A stretch of DNA of 64,000 bases. Origin: Auanema rhodensis (lineage: Eukaryota; Nematoda; Chromadorea; Rhabditida; Rhabditidae). Within the stretch, counting starts at the first letter, position 1; every line of letters starts with the position of its first letter. This document shows positions 25,487 to 37,419 of the stretch, piece by piece. Made by a program: the position numbers and the translations under genes. The stretch spans positions 20,490,476 through 20,554,475 of the forward strand of contig OZ059894.1 of NCBI GenBank assembly GCA_964057225.1. Reading direction: 5' to 3'. The notes beneath the pieces are model-generated. The model was not told the DNA's origin. It saw only the letters and a program-made list of their open reading frames with translations, and did not search any database.

Positions 25487-28400
25487 TTGAAAAATGATGC
25501 ATTAGTGTATGTTGAGTTTCCATGTACACTCAACATTGCTTCCAAAAACATTTTGACAAAAATTTTTTCGAAACATTTCAAAATAATTCAGCAAAAAGTA
25601 GATGTTTTTAGATTCCTTTTTTCAAGGCAAAGACGATGGACAATGTTATTCAACGAAAAAATTAATTCTTCAGGGTGAAAATCGAGGATATAAGTGTAAA
25701 CTTATATCAGTTGATATCTCGGTGCATTTTTAAGCTAGCGCAAATCTGATAACACAGATCGACGCAGCTTAAAAATCCGCATCGAATGCACTATACCACA
25801 TTGAGAAACGCTTAAAACAAAAATTAGTTATGATCGTTTGAAAAATGATGCATTAGTGTATGTTGAGTTTCCATGTACACTCAACATTGCTTCCAAAAAC
25901 ATTTTGACAAAAATTTTTTCGAAAAATTTCAAAATAATTTAGCAAAAAGTAGATGTTTTTAGATTCCTTTTTTCAAGGCAAAGACGATGGACAATGTTAT
26001 TCAACGAAAAAAATAATTCTTCAGGGTGAAAATCGAGGATATAAGTGTGAACTTATATCAGTTGATATCTCGGTGCATTTTTAAGCTAGCGCAAATCTGA
26101 TAACACAGATCGACGCAGCTTAAAAATTCGCATCGAATGCACTATACTACATTGAGAAACGCTTAATACAAAAATTAGTTATGATCGTTTGAAAAATGAT
26201 GCATTAGTGTATGTTGAGTTTCCATGTACACTCAACATTGCTTCCAAAAACATTTTGACAAAAATTTTTTCGAAAAATTTCAAAATAATTTAGCAAAAAG
26301 TAGATGTTTTTAGATTCCTTTTTTCAAGGCAAAGACGATGGACAATGTTATTCAACGAAAAAATTAATTCTTCAGGGTGAAAATCGAGGATATAAGTGTA
26401 AACTTATATCAGTTGATATCTCGGTGCATTTTTAAGCTAGCGCAAATCTGATAACACAGATCGACGCAGCTTAAAAATCCGCATCGAATGCACTATACCA
26501 CATTGAGAAACGCTTAAAACAAAAATTAGTTATGATCGTTTGAAAAATGATGCATTAGTGTCAGTTGAGTTTCCATGTACACTCAACATTGCTTCCAAAA
26601 ACATTTTGACAAAAATTTTTTCGAAAAATTTCAAAATAATTTAGCAAAAAGTAGATGTTTTTAGATTCCTTTTTTCAAGGCAAAGACGATGGACAATGTT
26701 ATTCAACGAAAAAATTAATTCTTCAGGGTGAAAATCGAGGATATAAGTGTGAACTTATATCAGTTGATATCTCGGTGCATTTTTAAGCTAGCGCAAATCT
26801 GATAACACAGATCGACGCAGCTTAACAATTCGCATCGAATGCACTATACTACATTGAGAAACGCTTAATACAAAAATTAGTTATGATCGTTTGAAAAATG
26901 ATGCATTAGTGTATGTTGAGTTTCCATGTACACTCAACATTGCTTCCAAAAACATTTTGACAAAAATTTTTTCGAAAAATTTCAAAATAATTTAGCAAAA
27001 AGTAGATGTTTTTAGATTCCTTTTTTCAAGGCAAAGACGATGGACAATGTTATTCAACGAAAAAATTAATTCTTCAGGGTGAAAATCGAGGATATAAGTG
27101 TAAACTTATATCAGTTGATATCTCGGTGCATTTTTAAGCTAGCGCAAATCTGATAACACAGATCGACGCAGCTTAAAAATCCGCATCGAATGCACTATAC
27201 CACATTGAGAAACGCTTAAAACAAAAATTAGTTATGATCGTTTGAAAAATGATGCATTAGTGTATGTTGAGTTTCCATGTACACTCAACATTGCTTCCAA
27301 AAACATTTTGACAAAAATTTTTTCGAAAAATTTCAAAATAATTTAGCAAAAAGTAGATGTTTTTAGATTCCTTTTTTCAAGGCAAAGACGATGGACAATG
27401 TTATTCAACGAAAAAATTAATTCTTCAGGGTGAAAATCGAGGATATAAGTGTGAACTTATATCAGTTGATATCTCGGTGCATTTTTAAGCTAGCGCAAAT
27501 CTGATAACACAGATCGACGCAGCTTAACAATTCGCATCGAATGCACTATACTACATTGAGAAACGCTTAATACAAAAATTAGTTATGATCGTTTGAAAAA
27601 TGATGCATTAGTGTATGTTGAGTTTCCATGTACACTCAACATTGCTTCCAAAAACATTTTGACAAAAATTTTTTCGAAAAATTTCAAAATAATTTAGCAA
27701 AAAGTAGATGTTTTTAGATTCCTTTTTTCAAGGCAAAGACGATGGACAATGTTATTCAACGAAAAAATTAATTCTTCAGGGTGAAAATCGAGGATATAAG
27801 TGTGAACTTATATCAGTTGATATCTCGGTGCATTTTTAAGCTAGCGCAAATCTGATAACACAGATCGACGCAGCTTAAAAATCCGCATCGAATGCACTAT
27901 ACCACATTGAGAAACGCTTAAAACAAAAATTAGTTATGATCGTTTGAAAAATGATGCATTAGTGTATGTTGAGTTTCCATGTACACTCAACATTGCTTCC
28001 AAAAACATTTTGACAAAAATTTTTTCGAAAAATTTCAAAATAATTTAGCAAAAAGTAGATGTTTTTAGATTCCTTTTTTCAAGGCAAAGACGATGGACAA
28101 TGTTATTCAACGAAAAAAATAATTCTTCAGGGTGAAAATCGAGGATATAAGTGTGAACTTATATCAGTTGATATCTCGGTGCATTTTTAAGCTAGCGCAA
28201 ATCTGATAACACAGATCGACGCAGCTTAAAGATTCGCATCGAATGCACTATACTACATTGAGAAACGCTTAATACAAAAATTAGTTATGATCGTTTGAAA
28301 AATGATGCATTAGTGTATGTTGAGTTTCCATGTACACTCAACATTGCTTCCAAAAACATTTTGACAAAAATTTTTTCGAAAAATTTCAAAATAATTTAGC

Positions 28401-30751
28401 AAAAAGTAGATGTTTTTAGATTCCTTTTTTCAAGGCAAAGACGATGGACAATGTTATTCAACGAAAAAAATAATTCTTCAGGGTGAAAATCGAGGATATA
28501 AGTGTGAACTTATATCAGTTGATATCTCGGTGCATTTTTAAGCTAGCGCAAATCTGATAACACAGATCGACGCAGCTTAAAAATTCGCATCGAATGCACT
28601 ATACTACATTGAGAAACGCTTAATACAAAAATTAGTTATGATCGTTTGAAAAATGATGCATTAGTGTATGTTGAGTTTCCATGTACACTCAACATTGCTT
28701 CCAAAAACATTTTGACAAAAATTTTTTCAAAAAATTTCAAAATAATTTAGCAAAAAGTAGATGTTTTTAGATTCCTTTTTTCAAGGCAAAGACGATGGAC
28801 AATGTTATTCAACGAAAAAATTAATTCTTCAGGGTGAAAATCGAGGATATAAGTGTAAACTTATATCAGTTGATATCTCGGTGCATTTTTAAGCTAGCGC
28901 AAATCTGATAACACAGATCGACGCAGCTTAAAAATCCGCATCGAATGCACTATACCACATTGAGAAACGCTTAAAACAAAAATTAGTTATGATCGTTTGA
29001 AAAATGATGCATTAGTGTATGTTGAGTTTCCATGTACACTCAACATTGCTTCCAAAAACATTTTGACAAAAATTTTTTCGAAAAATTTCAAAATAATTTA
29101 GCAAAAAGTAGATGTTTTTAGATTCCTTTTTTCAAGGCAAAGACGATGGACAATGTTATTCAACGAAAAAATTAATTCTTCAGGGTGAAAATCGAGGATA
29201 TAAGTGTGAACTTATATCAGTTGATATCTCGGTGCATTTTTAAGCTAGCGCAAATCTGATAACACAGATCGACGCAGCTTAACAATTCGCATCGAATGCA
29301 CTATACTACATTGAGAAACGCTTAATACAAAAATTAGTTATGATCGTTTGAAAAATGATGCATTAGTGTATGTTGAGTTTCCATGTACACTCAACATTGC
29401 TTCCAAAAACATTTTGACAAAAATTTTTTCGAAAAATTTCAAAATAATTTAGCAAAAAGTAGATGTTTTTAGATTCCTTTTTTCAAGGCAAAGACGATGG
29501 ACAATGTTATTCAACGAAAAAATTAATTCTTCAGGGTGAAAATCGAGGATATAAGTGTGAACTTATATCAGTTGATATCTCGGTGCATTTTTAAGCTAGC
29601 GCAAATCTGATAACACAGATCGACGCAGCTTAAAAATCCGCATCGAATGCACTATACCACATTGAGAAACGCTTAAAACAAAAATTAGTTATGATCGTTT
29701 GAAAAATGATGGATTAGTGTATGTTGAGTTTCCATGTACACTCAACATTGCTTCCAAAAACATTTTGACAAAAATTTTTTCGAAAAATTTCAAAATAATT
29801 TAGCAAAAAGTAGATGTTTTTAGATTCCTTTTTTCAAGGCAAAGACGATGGACAATGTTATTCAACGAAAAAAATAATTCTTCAGGGTGAAAATCGAGGA
29901 TATAAGTGTGAACTTATATCAGTTGATATCTCGGTGCATTTTTAAGCTAGCGCAAATCTGATAACACAGATCGACGCAGCTTAAAGATTCGCATCGAATG
30001 CACTATACTACATTGAGAAACGCTTAATACAAAAATTAGTTATGATCGTTTGAAAAATGATGCATTAGTGTATGTTGAGTTTCCATGTACACTCAACATT
30101 GCTTCCAAAAACATTTTGACAAAAATTTTTTCGAAAAATTTCAAAATAATTTAGCAAAAAGTAGATGTTTTTAGATTCCTTTTTTCAAGGCAAAGACGAT
30201 GGACAATGTTATTCAACGAAAAAAATAATTCTTCAGGGTGAAAATCGAGGATATAAGTGTGAACTTATATCAGTTGATATCTCGGTGCATTTTTAAGCTA
30301 GCGCAAATCTGATAACACAGATCGACGCAGCTTAAAAATTCGCATCGAATGCACTATACTACATTGAGAAACGCTTAATACAAAAATTAGTTATGATCGT
30401 TTGAAAAATGATGCATTAGTGTATGTTGAGTTTCCATGTACACTCAACATTGCTTCCAAAAACATTTTGACAAAAATTTTTTCGAAAAATTTCAAAATAA
30501 TTTAGCAAAAAGTAGATGTTTTTAGATTCCTTTTTTCAAGGCAAAGACGATGGATAATGTTATTCAACGAAAAAAATAATTCTTCAGGGTGAAAATCGAG
30601 GATATAAGTGTGAACTTATATCAGTTGATATCTCGGTGCATTTTTAAGCTAGCGCAAATCTGATAACACAGATCGACGCAGCTTAAAAATTCGCATCGAA
30701 TGCACTATACTACATTGAGAAACGCTTAATACAAAAATTAGTTATGATCGT
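25487..30751 (+). repeat. Array segment C: dimer-type domain with a repeated 5-monomer block
   Basis: Fifteen monomers of a different family. One type reads ACCACATT then CTTAAAAC, and its partner carries ATTCGC. Between about 25800 and 27900 they alternate, giving a 702-bp dimer (ACCACATT at about 25796, 26498, 27200 and 27902). From 27242 a five-monomer order (AACAATTC, ACCAC, AAAGATTC, AAAAATTC and then ACCAC) repeats 1755 bases later from 28997, with only the last monomer differing. The GTGTAAAC loop variant is largely confined to this family. Confidence 0.83.
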
Positions 30752-31453
30752 TTGAAAAATGATGCATTAGTGTATGTTGAGTTTCCATGTACACTCAACA
30801 TTGCTTCCAAAAACATTTTGACAAAAATTTTTTCGAAAAATTTCAAAATAAATTAGCAAAAAGTAGATGTTTTTAGATTCCTATTTTCAAAGTAAAGACG
30901 ATGGACAATGTTATTCAACGAAAAAATTAACTCTTCAGGGTGAAAATCGAGGATATAAGTGTGAACTTATATCAGTTGATATCTCGGTGCATTTTTAAGC
31001 TAGCGCAAATCTGATAACACAGATCGACGCAGCTTAAAAATCCGCATCGAATGCACTATACTACATTGAGAAACGCTTAATACAAAAATTAGTTATGATC
31101 GTTTGAAAAATGATGCATTAGTGTATGTTGAGTTTCCATGTACACTCAACATTGCTTCCAAAAACATTTTGACAAAAATTTTTTCGAAAAATTTCAAAAT
31201 AATTTAGCAAAAAGTAGATGTTTTTAGATTCCTTCTTTCAAGGCAAAGACGATGGACAATGTTATTCAACGAAAAAAATAATTCTTCAGGGTGAAAATCG
31301 AGGATATAAGTGTGAACTTATATCAGTTGATATCTCGGTGCATTTTTAAGCTAGCGCAAATCTGATAACACAGATCGACGCAGCTTAAAAATCCGCATCG
31401 AATGCACTATACTACATTGAGAAACGCTTAATACAAAAATTAGTTATGATCGT

Positions 31454-32857
31454 TTGAAAAATGATGCATTAGTGTATGTTGAGTTTCCATATACACTCAA
31501 CATTGCTTCCAAAAACATTTTGACAAAAATTTTTTCGAAAAATTTCAAAATAAATTAGCAAAAAGTAGATGTTTTTAGATTTCTTTTTTTAAGGCAAAGA
31601 CGATGGACAATGTTATTCAACGAAAAAATTAATTCTTCAGGGTGAAAATCGAGGATATAAGTGTGAACTTATATCAGTTGATATCTCGGTGCATTTTTAA
31701 GCTAGCGCAAATCTGATAACACAGAACGACGCAGCTTAAAAATCCGCATCGAATGCACTATACTACATTGAGAAACGCTTAATACAAAAATTAGTTATGA
31801 TCGTTTGAAAAATGATGCATTAGTGTATGTTGAGTTTCCATGTACACTCAACATTGCTTCCAAAAACATTTTGACAAAAATTTTTTCGAAAAATTTCAAA
31901 ATAAATTAGCAAAAAGTAGATGTTTTTAGATTCCTTTTTTTAAGGCAAAGACGATGGACAATGTTATTCAACGAAAAAATTAATTCTTCAGGGTGAAAAT
32001 CGAGGATATAAGTGTGAACTTATATCAGTTGATATCTCGGTGCATTTTTAAGCTAGCGCAAATCTGATAACACAGATCGATGCAGCTTAAAAATCCGCAT
32101 CGAATGCTTTATACTACATTGAGAAACGCTTAATACAAAAATTAGTTATGATCGTTTGAAAAATGATGCATTAGTTTATGTTGAGTTTCCATGTACACTC
32201 AATATTGCTTCGAAAAACATTTTGACAAAAATTTTTTCGAAAAATTTCAACATAAATTAGCAAAAAGTAGATGTTTTTAGATTCCTTTTTTCAAGGCAAA
32301 GACGATGGACAATGTTATTCAACGAAAAAATTAATTCTTCAGGGTGAAAATCGAGGATATAAGTGTGAACTTATATCAGTTGATATCTCGGTGCATTTTT
32401 AAGCTAGCGCAAATCTGATACCACAGATCGACGCAGCTTAAAAATCCGCATCGAATGCACTATACTACATTGAGAAACGCTTAATACGAAAATTAGTTAT
32501 GATCGTTTGAAAAATGATGCATTACTGTATGTTGAGTTTCCATGTACACTCAATATTGCTTCGAAAAACATTTTGACAAAAATTTTTTCGAAAAATTTCA
32601 ACATAAATTAGCAAAAAGTAGATGTTTTTAGATTCCTTTTTTCAAGGCAAAGACGATGGACAATGTTATTCAACGAAAAAATTAACTCTTCAGGGTGAAA
32701 ATCGAGGATATAAGTGTGAACTTATATCAGTTGATATCTCGGTGCATTTTTAAGCTAGCGCAAATCTGATAACACAGATCGACGCAGCTTAAAAATCCGC
32801 ATCGAATGCACTATACTACATTGAGAAACGCTTAATACAAAAATTAGTTATGATCGT
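31454..32857 (+). repeat. Four-monomer block D, copy 1 (1404 bp)
   Basis: The order is: ATTTCTTTTTTTAAGG with CAGAACG; CCTTTTTTTAAGG; CTTTATAC with CAATATTGCTTCG; ATACCACA/TTACTG with CAATATTGCTTCG. The first monomer has a diagnostic CCATATACAC in place of CCATGTACAC at about 31490. A private GATCGATGC change is at about 32081. Two ordinary monomers (30752-31453) precede it and mark the exit from segment C. Confidence 0.83.
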
Positions 32858-34261
32858 TTGAAAAATGATGCATTAGTGTATGTTGAGTTTCCATATACAC
32901 TCAACATTGCTTCCAAAAACATTTTGACAAAAATTTTTTCGAAAAATTTCAAAATAAATTAGCAAAAAGTAGATGTTTTTAGATTTCTTTTTTTAAGGCA
33001 AAGACGATGGACAATGTTATTCAACGAAAAAATTAATTCTTCAGGGTGAAAATCGAGGATATAAGTGTGAACTTATATCAGTTGATATCTCGGTGCATTT
33101 TTAAGCTAGCGCAAATCTGATAACACAGAACGACGCAGCTTAAAAATCCGCATCGAATGCACTATACTACATTGAGAAACGCTTAATACAAAAATTAGTT
33201 ATGATCGTTTGAAAAATGATGCATTAGTGTATGTTGAGTTTCCATGTACACTCAACATTGCTTCCAAAAACATTTTGACAAAAATTTTTTCGAAAAATTT
33301 CAAAATAAATTAGCAAAAAGTAGATGTTTTTAGATTCCTTTTTTTAAGGCAAAGACGATGGACAATGTTATTCAACGAAAAAATTAATTCTTCAGGGTGA
33401 AAATCGAGGATATAAGTGTGAACTTATATCAGTTGATATCTCGGTGCATTTTTAAGCTAGCGCAAATCTGATAACACAGATCGACGCAGCTTAAAAATCC
33501 GCATCGAATGCTTTATACTACATTGAGAAACGCTTAATACAAAAATTAGTTATGATCGTTTGAAAAATGATGCATTAGTTTATGTTGAGTTTCCATGTAC
33601 ACTCAATATTGCTTCGAAAAACATTTTGACAAAAATTTTTTCGAAAAATTTCAACATAAATTAGCAAAAAGTAGATGTTTTTAGATTCCTTTTTTCAAGG
33701 CAAAGACGATGGACAATGTTATTCAACGAAAAAATTAATTCTTCAGGGTGAAAATCGAGGATATAAGTGTGAACTTATATCAGTTGATATCTCGGTGCAT
33801 TTTTAAGCTAGCGCAAATCTGATACCACAGATCGACGCAGCTTAAAAATCCGCATCGAATGCACTATACTACATTGAGAAACGCTTAATACGAAAATTAG
33901 TTATGATCGTTTGAAAAATGATGCATTACTGTATGTTGAGTTTCCATGTACACTCAATATTGCTTCGAAAAACATTTTGACAAAAATTTTTTCGAAAAAT
34001 TTCAACATAAATTAGCAAAAAGTAGATGTTTTTAGATTCCTTTTTTCAAGGCAAAGACGATGGACAATGTTATTCAACGAAAAAATTAACTCTTCAGGGT
34101 GAAAATCGAGGATATAAGTGTGAACTTATATCAGTTGATATCTCGGTGCATTTTTAAGCTAGCGCAAATCTGATAACACAGATCGACGCAGCTTAAAAAT
34201 CCGCATCGAATGCACTATACTACATTGAGAAACGCTTAATACAAAAATTAGTTATGATCGT
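32858..34261 (+). repeat. Four-monomer block D, copy 2 (1404 bp)
   Basis: This repeats the preceding block monomer for monomer, including the rare CCATATACAC change at about 32894, exactly 1404 bases from its counterpart. It lacks the GATCGATGC change. The two copies form a clean tandem duplication and are among the youngest-looking in the window. Confidence 0.83.
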
Positions 34262-35664
34262 TTGAAAAATGATGCATTAGTGTATGTTGAGTTTCCATGT
34301 ACACTCAACATTGCTTCCAAAAACATTTTGACAAAAATTTTTTCGAAAAATTTCAAAATAATTTAGCAAAAAGTAGATGTTTTTAGATTCCTTCTTTCAA
34401 GGCAAAGACGATGGACAATGTTATTCAACGAAAAAATTAACTCTTCAGGGTGAAAATCGAGGATATAAGTGTGAACTTATATCAGTTGATATCTCGGTGC
34501 ATTTTTAAGCTAGCGCAAATCTGATAACACAGATCGACGCAGCTTAAAAATCCGCATCGAATGCACTATACTACATTGAGAAACGCTTGATACAAAAATT
34601 AGTTATGATCGTTTGAAAAATGATGCATTAGTGTATGTTGAGTTTCCATGTACACTCAACATTGCTTCCAAAAACATTTTGACAAAAATTTTTTCGAAAA
34701 ATTTCAAAATAATTTAGCAAAAAGTAGATGTTTTTAGATTCCTTTTTTCAAGGCAAAGACGATGGACAATGTTATTCAACAAAAAAAATAATTCTTCAGG
34801 GTGAAAATCGAGGATATAAGTGTGAACTTATATCAGTTGATATCTCGGTGCATTTTTAAGCTAGCGCAAATCTGATAACACAGATCGACGCAGCTTAAAA
34901 ATTCGCATCGAATGCACTATACTACATTGAGAAACGCTTAATACAAAAATTAGTTATGATCGTTTGAAAAATGATGCATTAGTGTATGTTGAGTTTCCAT
35001 GTACACTCAACATTGCTTCCAAAAACATTTTGACAAAAATTTTTTCGAAAAATTTCAAAATAATTTAGCAAAAAGTAGATGTTTTTGATTCCTTTTTTCA
35101 AGGCAAAGACGATGGACAATGTTATTCAACGAAAAAAATAATTCTTCAGGGTGAAAATCGAGGATATAAGTGTGAACTTATATCAGATGATATCTCGGTG
35201 CATTTTTAAGCTAGCGCAAATCTGATAACACAGATCGACGCAGCTTAAAAATTCGCATCGAATGCACTATACTACATTGAGAAACGCTTAATACAAAAAT
35301 TAGTTATGATCGTTTGAAAAATGATGCATTAGTGTATGTTGAGTTTCCATGTACACTCAACATTGCTTCCAAAAACATTTTGACAAAAATTTTTTCGAAA
35401 AATTTCAAAATAATTTAGCAAAAAGTAGATGTTTTTAGATTCCTATTTTCAAAGTAAAGACGATGGACAATGTTATTCAACGAAAAAAATAATTCTTCAG
35501 GGTGAAAATCGAGGATATAAGTGTGAACTTATATCAGTTGATATCTCGGTGCATTTTTAAGCTAGCGCAAATCTGATAACACAGATCGACGCAGCTTAAA
35601 AATCCGCATCGAATGCACTATACTACATTGAGAAACGCTTAATACAAAAATTAGTTATGATCGT
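34262..35664 (+). repeat. Short patch of segment-C-type monomers with a one-base deletion
   Basis: Four monomers separate two block D copies. They include a CTTCTTT/AACTC entry monomer, two ATTCGC-type monomers and a CTATTTT monomer that unusually carries AAAATAATTC. One A is missing at about 35087 (GTTTTTGATTCC), which restores the phase shifted at 20142. Private changes include CAACAAAAAA at about 34780 and CAGATGATATC at about 35187. Confidence 0.78.
35082..35092 (+). other. One-base deletion restoring array phase
   Basis: This copy reads GTTTTTGATTCC where others have GTTTTTAGATTCC. It is the only deletion I found and exactly cancels the earlier insertion, so monomer starts return to 214+351k. 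Confidence 0.85.
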
Positions 35665-37419
35665 TTGAAAAATGATGCATTAGTGTATGTTGAGTTTCCA
35701 TGTACACTCAACATTGCTTCCAAAAACATTTTGACAAAAATTTTTTCGAAAAATTTCAAAATAAATTAGCAAAAAGTAGATGTTTTTAGATTTCTTTTTT
35801 TAAGGCAAAGACGATGGACAATGTTATTCAACGAAAAAATTAATTCTTCAGGGTGAAAATCGAGGATATAAGTGTGAACTTATATCAGTTGATATCTCGG
35901 TGCATTTTTAAGCTAGCGCAAATCTGATAACACAGAACGACGCAGCTTAAAAATCCGCATCGAATGCACTATACTACATTGAGAAACGCTTAATACAAAA
36001 ATTAGTTATGATCGTTTGAAAAATGATGCATTAGTGTATGTTGAGTTTCCATGTACACTCAACATTGCTTCCAAAAACATTTTGACAAAAATTTTTTCGA
36101 AAAATTTCAAAATAAATTAGCAAAAAGTAGATGTTTTTAGATTCCTTTTTTTAAGGCAAAGACGATGGACAATGTTATTCAACGAAAAAATTAATTCTTC
36201 AGGGTGAAAATCGAGGATATAAGTGTGAACTTATATCAGTTGATATCTCGGTGCATTTTTAAGCTAGCGCAAATCTGATAACACAGATCGACGCAGCTTA
36301 AAAATCCGCATCGAATGCTTTATACTACATTGAGAAACGCTTAATACAAAAATTAGTTATGATCGTTTGAAAAATGATGCATTAGTTTATGTTGAGTTTC
36401 CATGTACACTCAATATTGCTTCGAAAAACATTTTGACAAAAATTTTTTCGAAAAATTTCAACATAAATTAGCAAAAAGTAGATGTTTTTAGATTCCTTTT
36501 TTCAAGGCAAAGACGATGGACAATGTTATTCAACGAAAAAATTAATTCTTCAGGGTGAAAATCGAGGATATAAGTGTGAACTTATATCAGTTGATATCTC
36601 GGTGCATTTTTAAGCTAGCGCAAATCTGATACCACAGATCGACGCAGCTTAAAAATCCGCATCGAATGCACTATACTACATTGAGAAACGCTTAATACGA
36701 AAATTAGTTATGATCGTTTGAAAAATGATGCATTACTGTATGTTGAGTTTCCATGTACACTCAATATTGCTTCGAAAAACATTTTGACAAAAATTTTTTC
36801 GAAACATTTCAACATAAATTAGCAAAAAGTAGATGTTTTTAGATTCCTTTTTTCAAGGCAAAGACGATGGACAATGTTATTCAACGAAAAAATTAATTCT
36901 TCAGGGTGAAAATCGAGGATATAAGTGTGAACTTATATCAGTTGATATCTCGGTGCATTTTTAAGCTAGCGCAAATCTGATACCACAGATCGACGCAGCT
37001 TAAAAATCCGCATCGAATGCACTATACTACATTGAGAAACGCTTAATACGAAAATTAGTTATGATCGTTTAAAAAATGATGCATTAGTTTATGTTGAGTT
37101 TCCATGTACACTCAACATTGCTTCCAAAAACATTTTGACAAAAATTTTTTCGAAACATTTCAAAATAATTCAGCAAAAAGTAGATGTTTTTAGATTCCTT
37201 TTTTCAAGGCAAAGACGATGGACAATGTTATTCAACGAAAAAATTAACTCTTCAGGGTGAAAATCGAGGATATAAGTGTGAACTTATATCAGTTGATATC
37301 TCGGTGCATTTTTAAGCTAGCGCAAATCTGATAACACAGATCGACGCAGCTTAAAAATCCGCATCGAATGCACTATACTACATTGAGAAACGCGTAATAC
37401 AAAAATTAGTTATGATCGT
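35665..37419 (+). repeat. Four-monomer block D, copy 3, plus one CAG-like monomer
   Basis: The block D order recurs without the CCATATACAC change. Its fourth monomer has AAACATTTC next to CAACATAAATTAG at about 36803-36826, a mixture of two subtypes. The following monomer (37069) is a CAG-type copy with ATACGAAA upstream in which the usual TTG is TTA. Confidence 0.78.
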
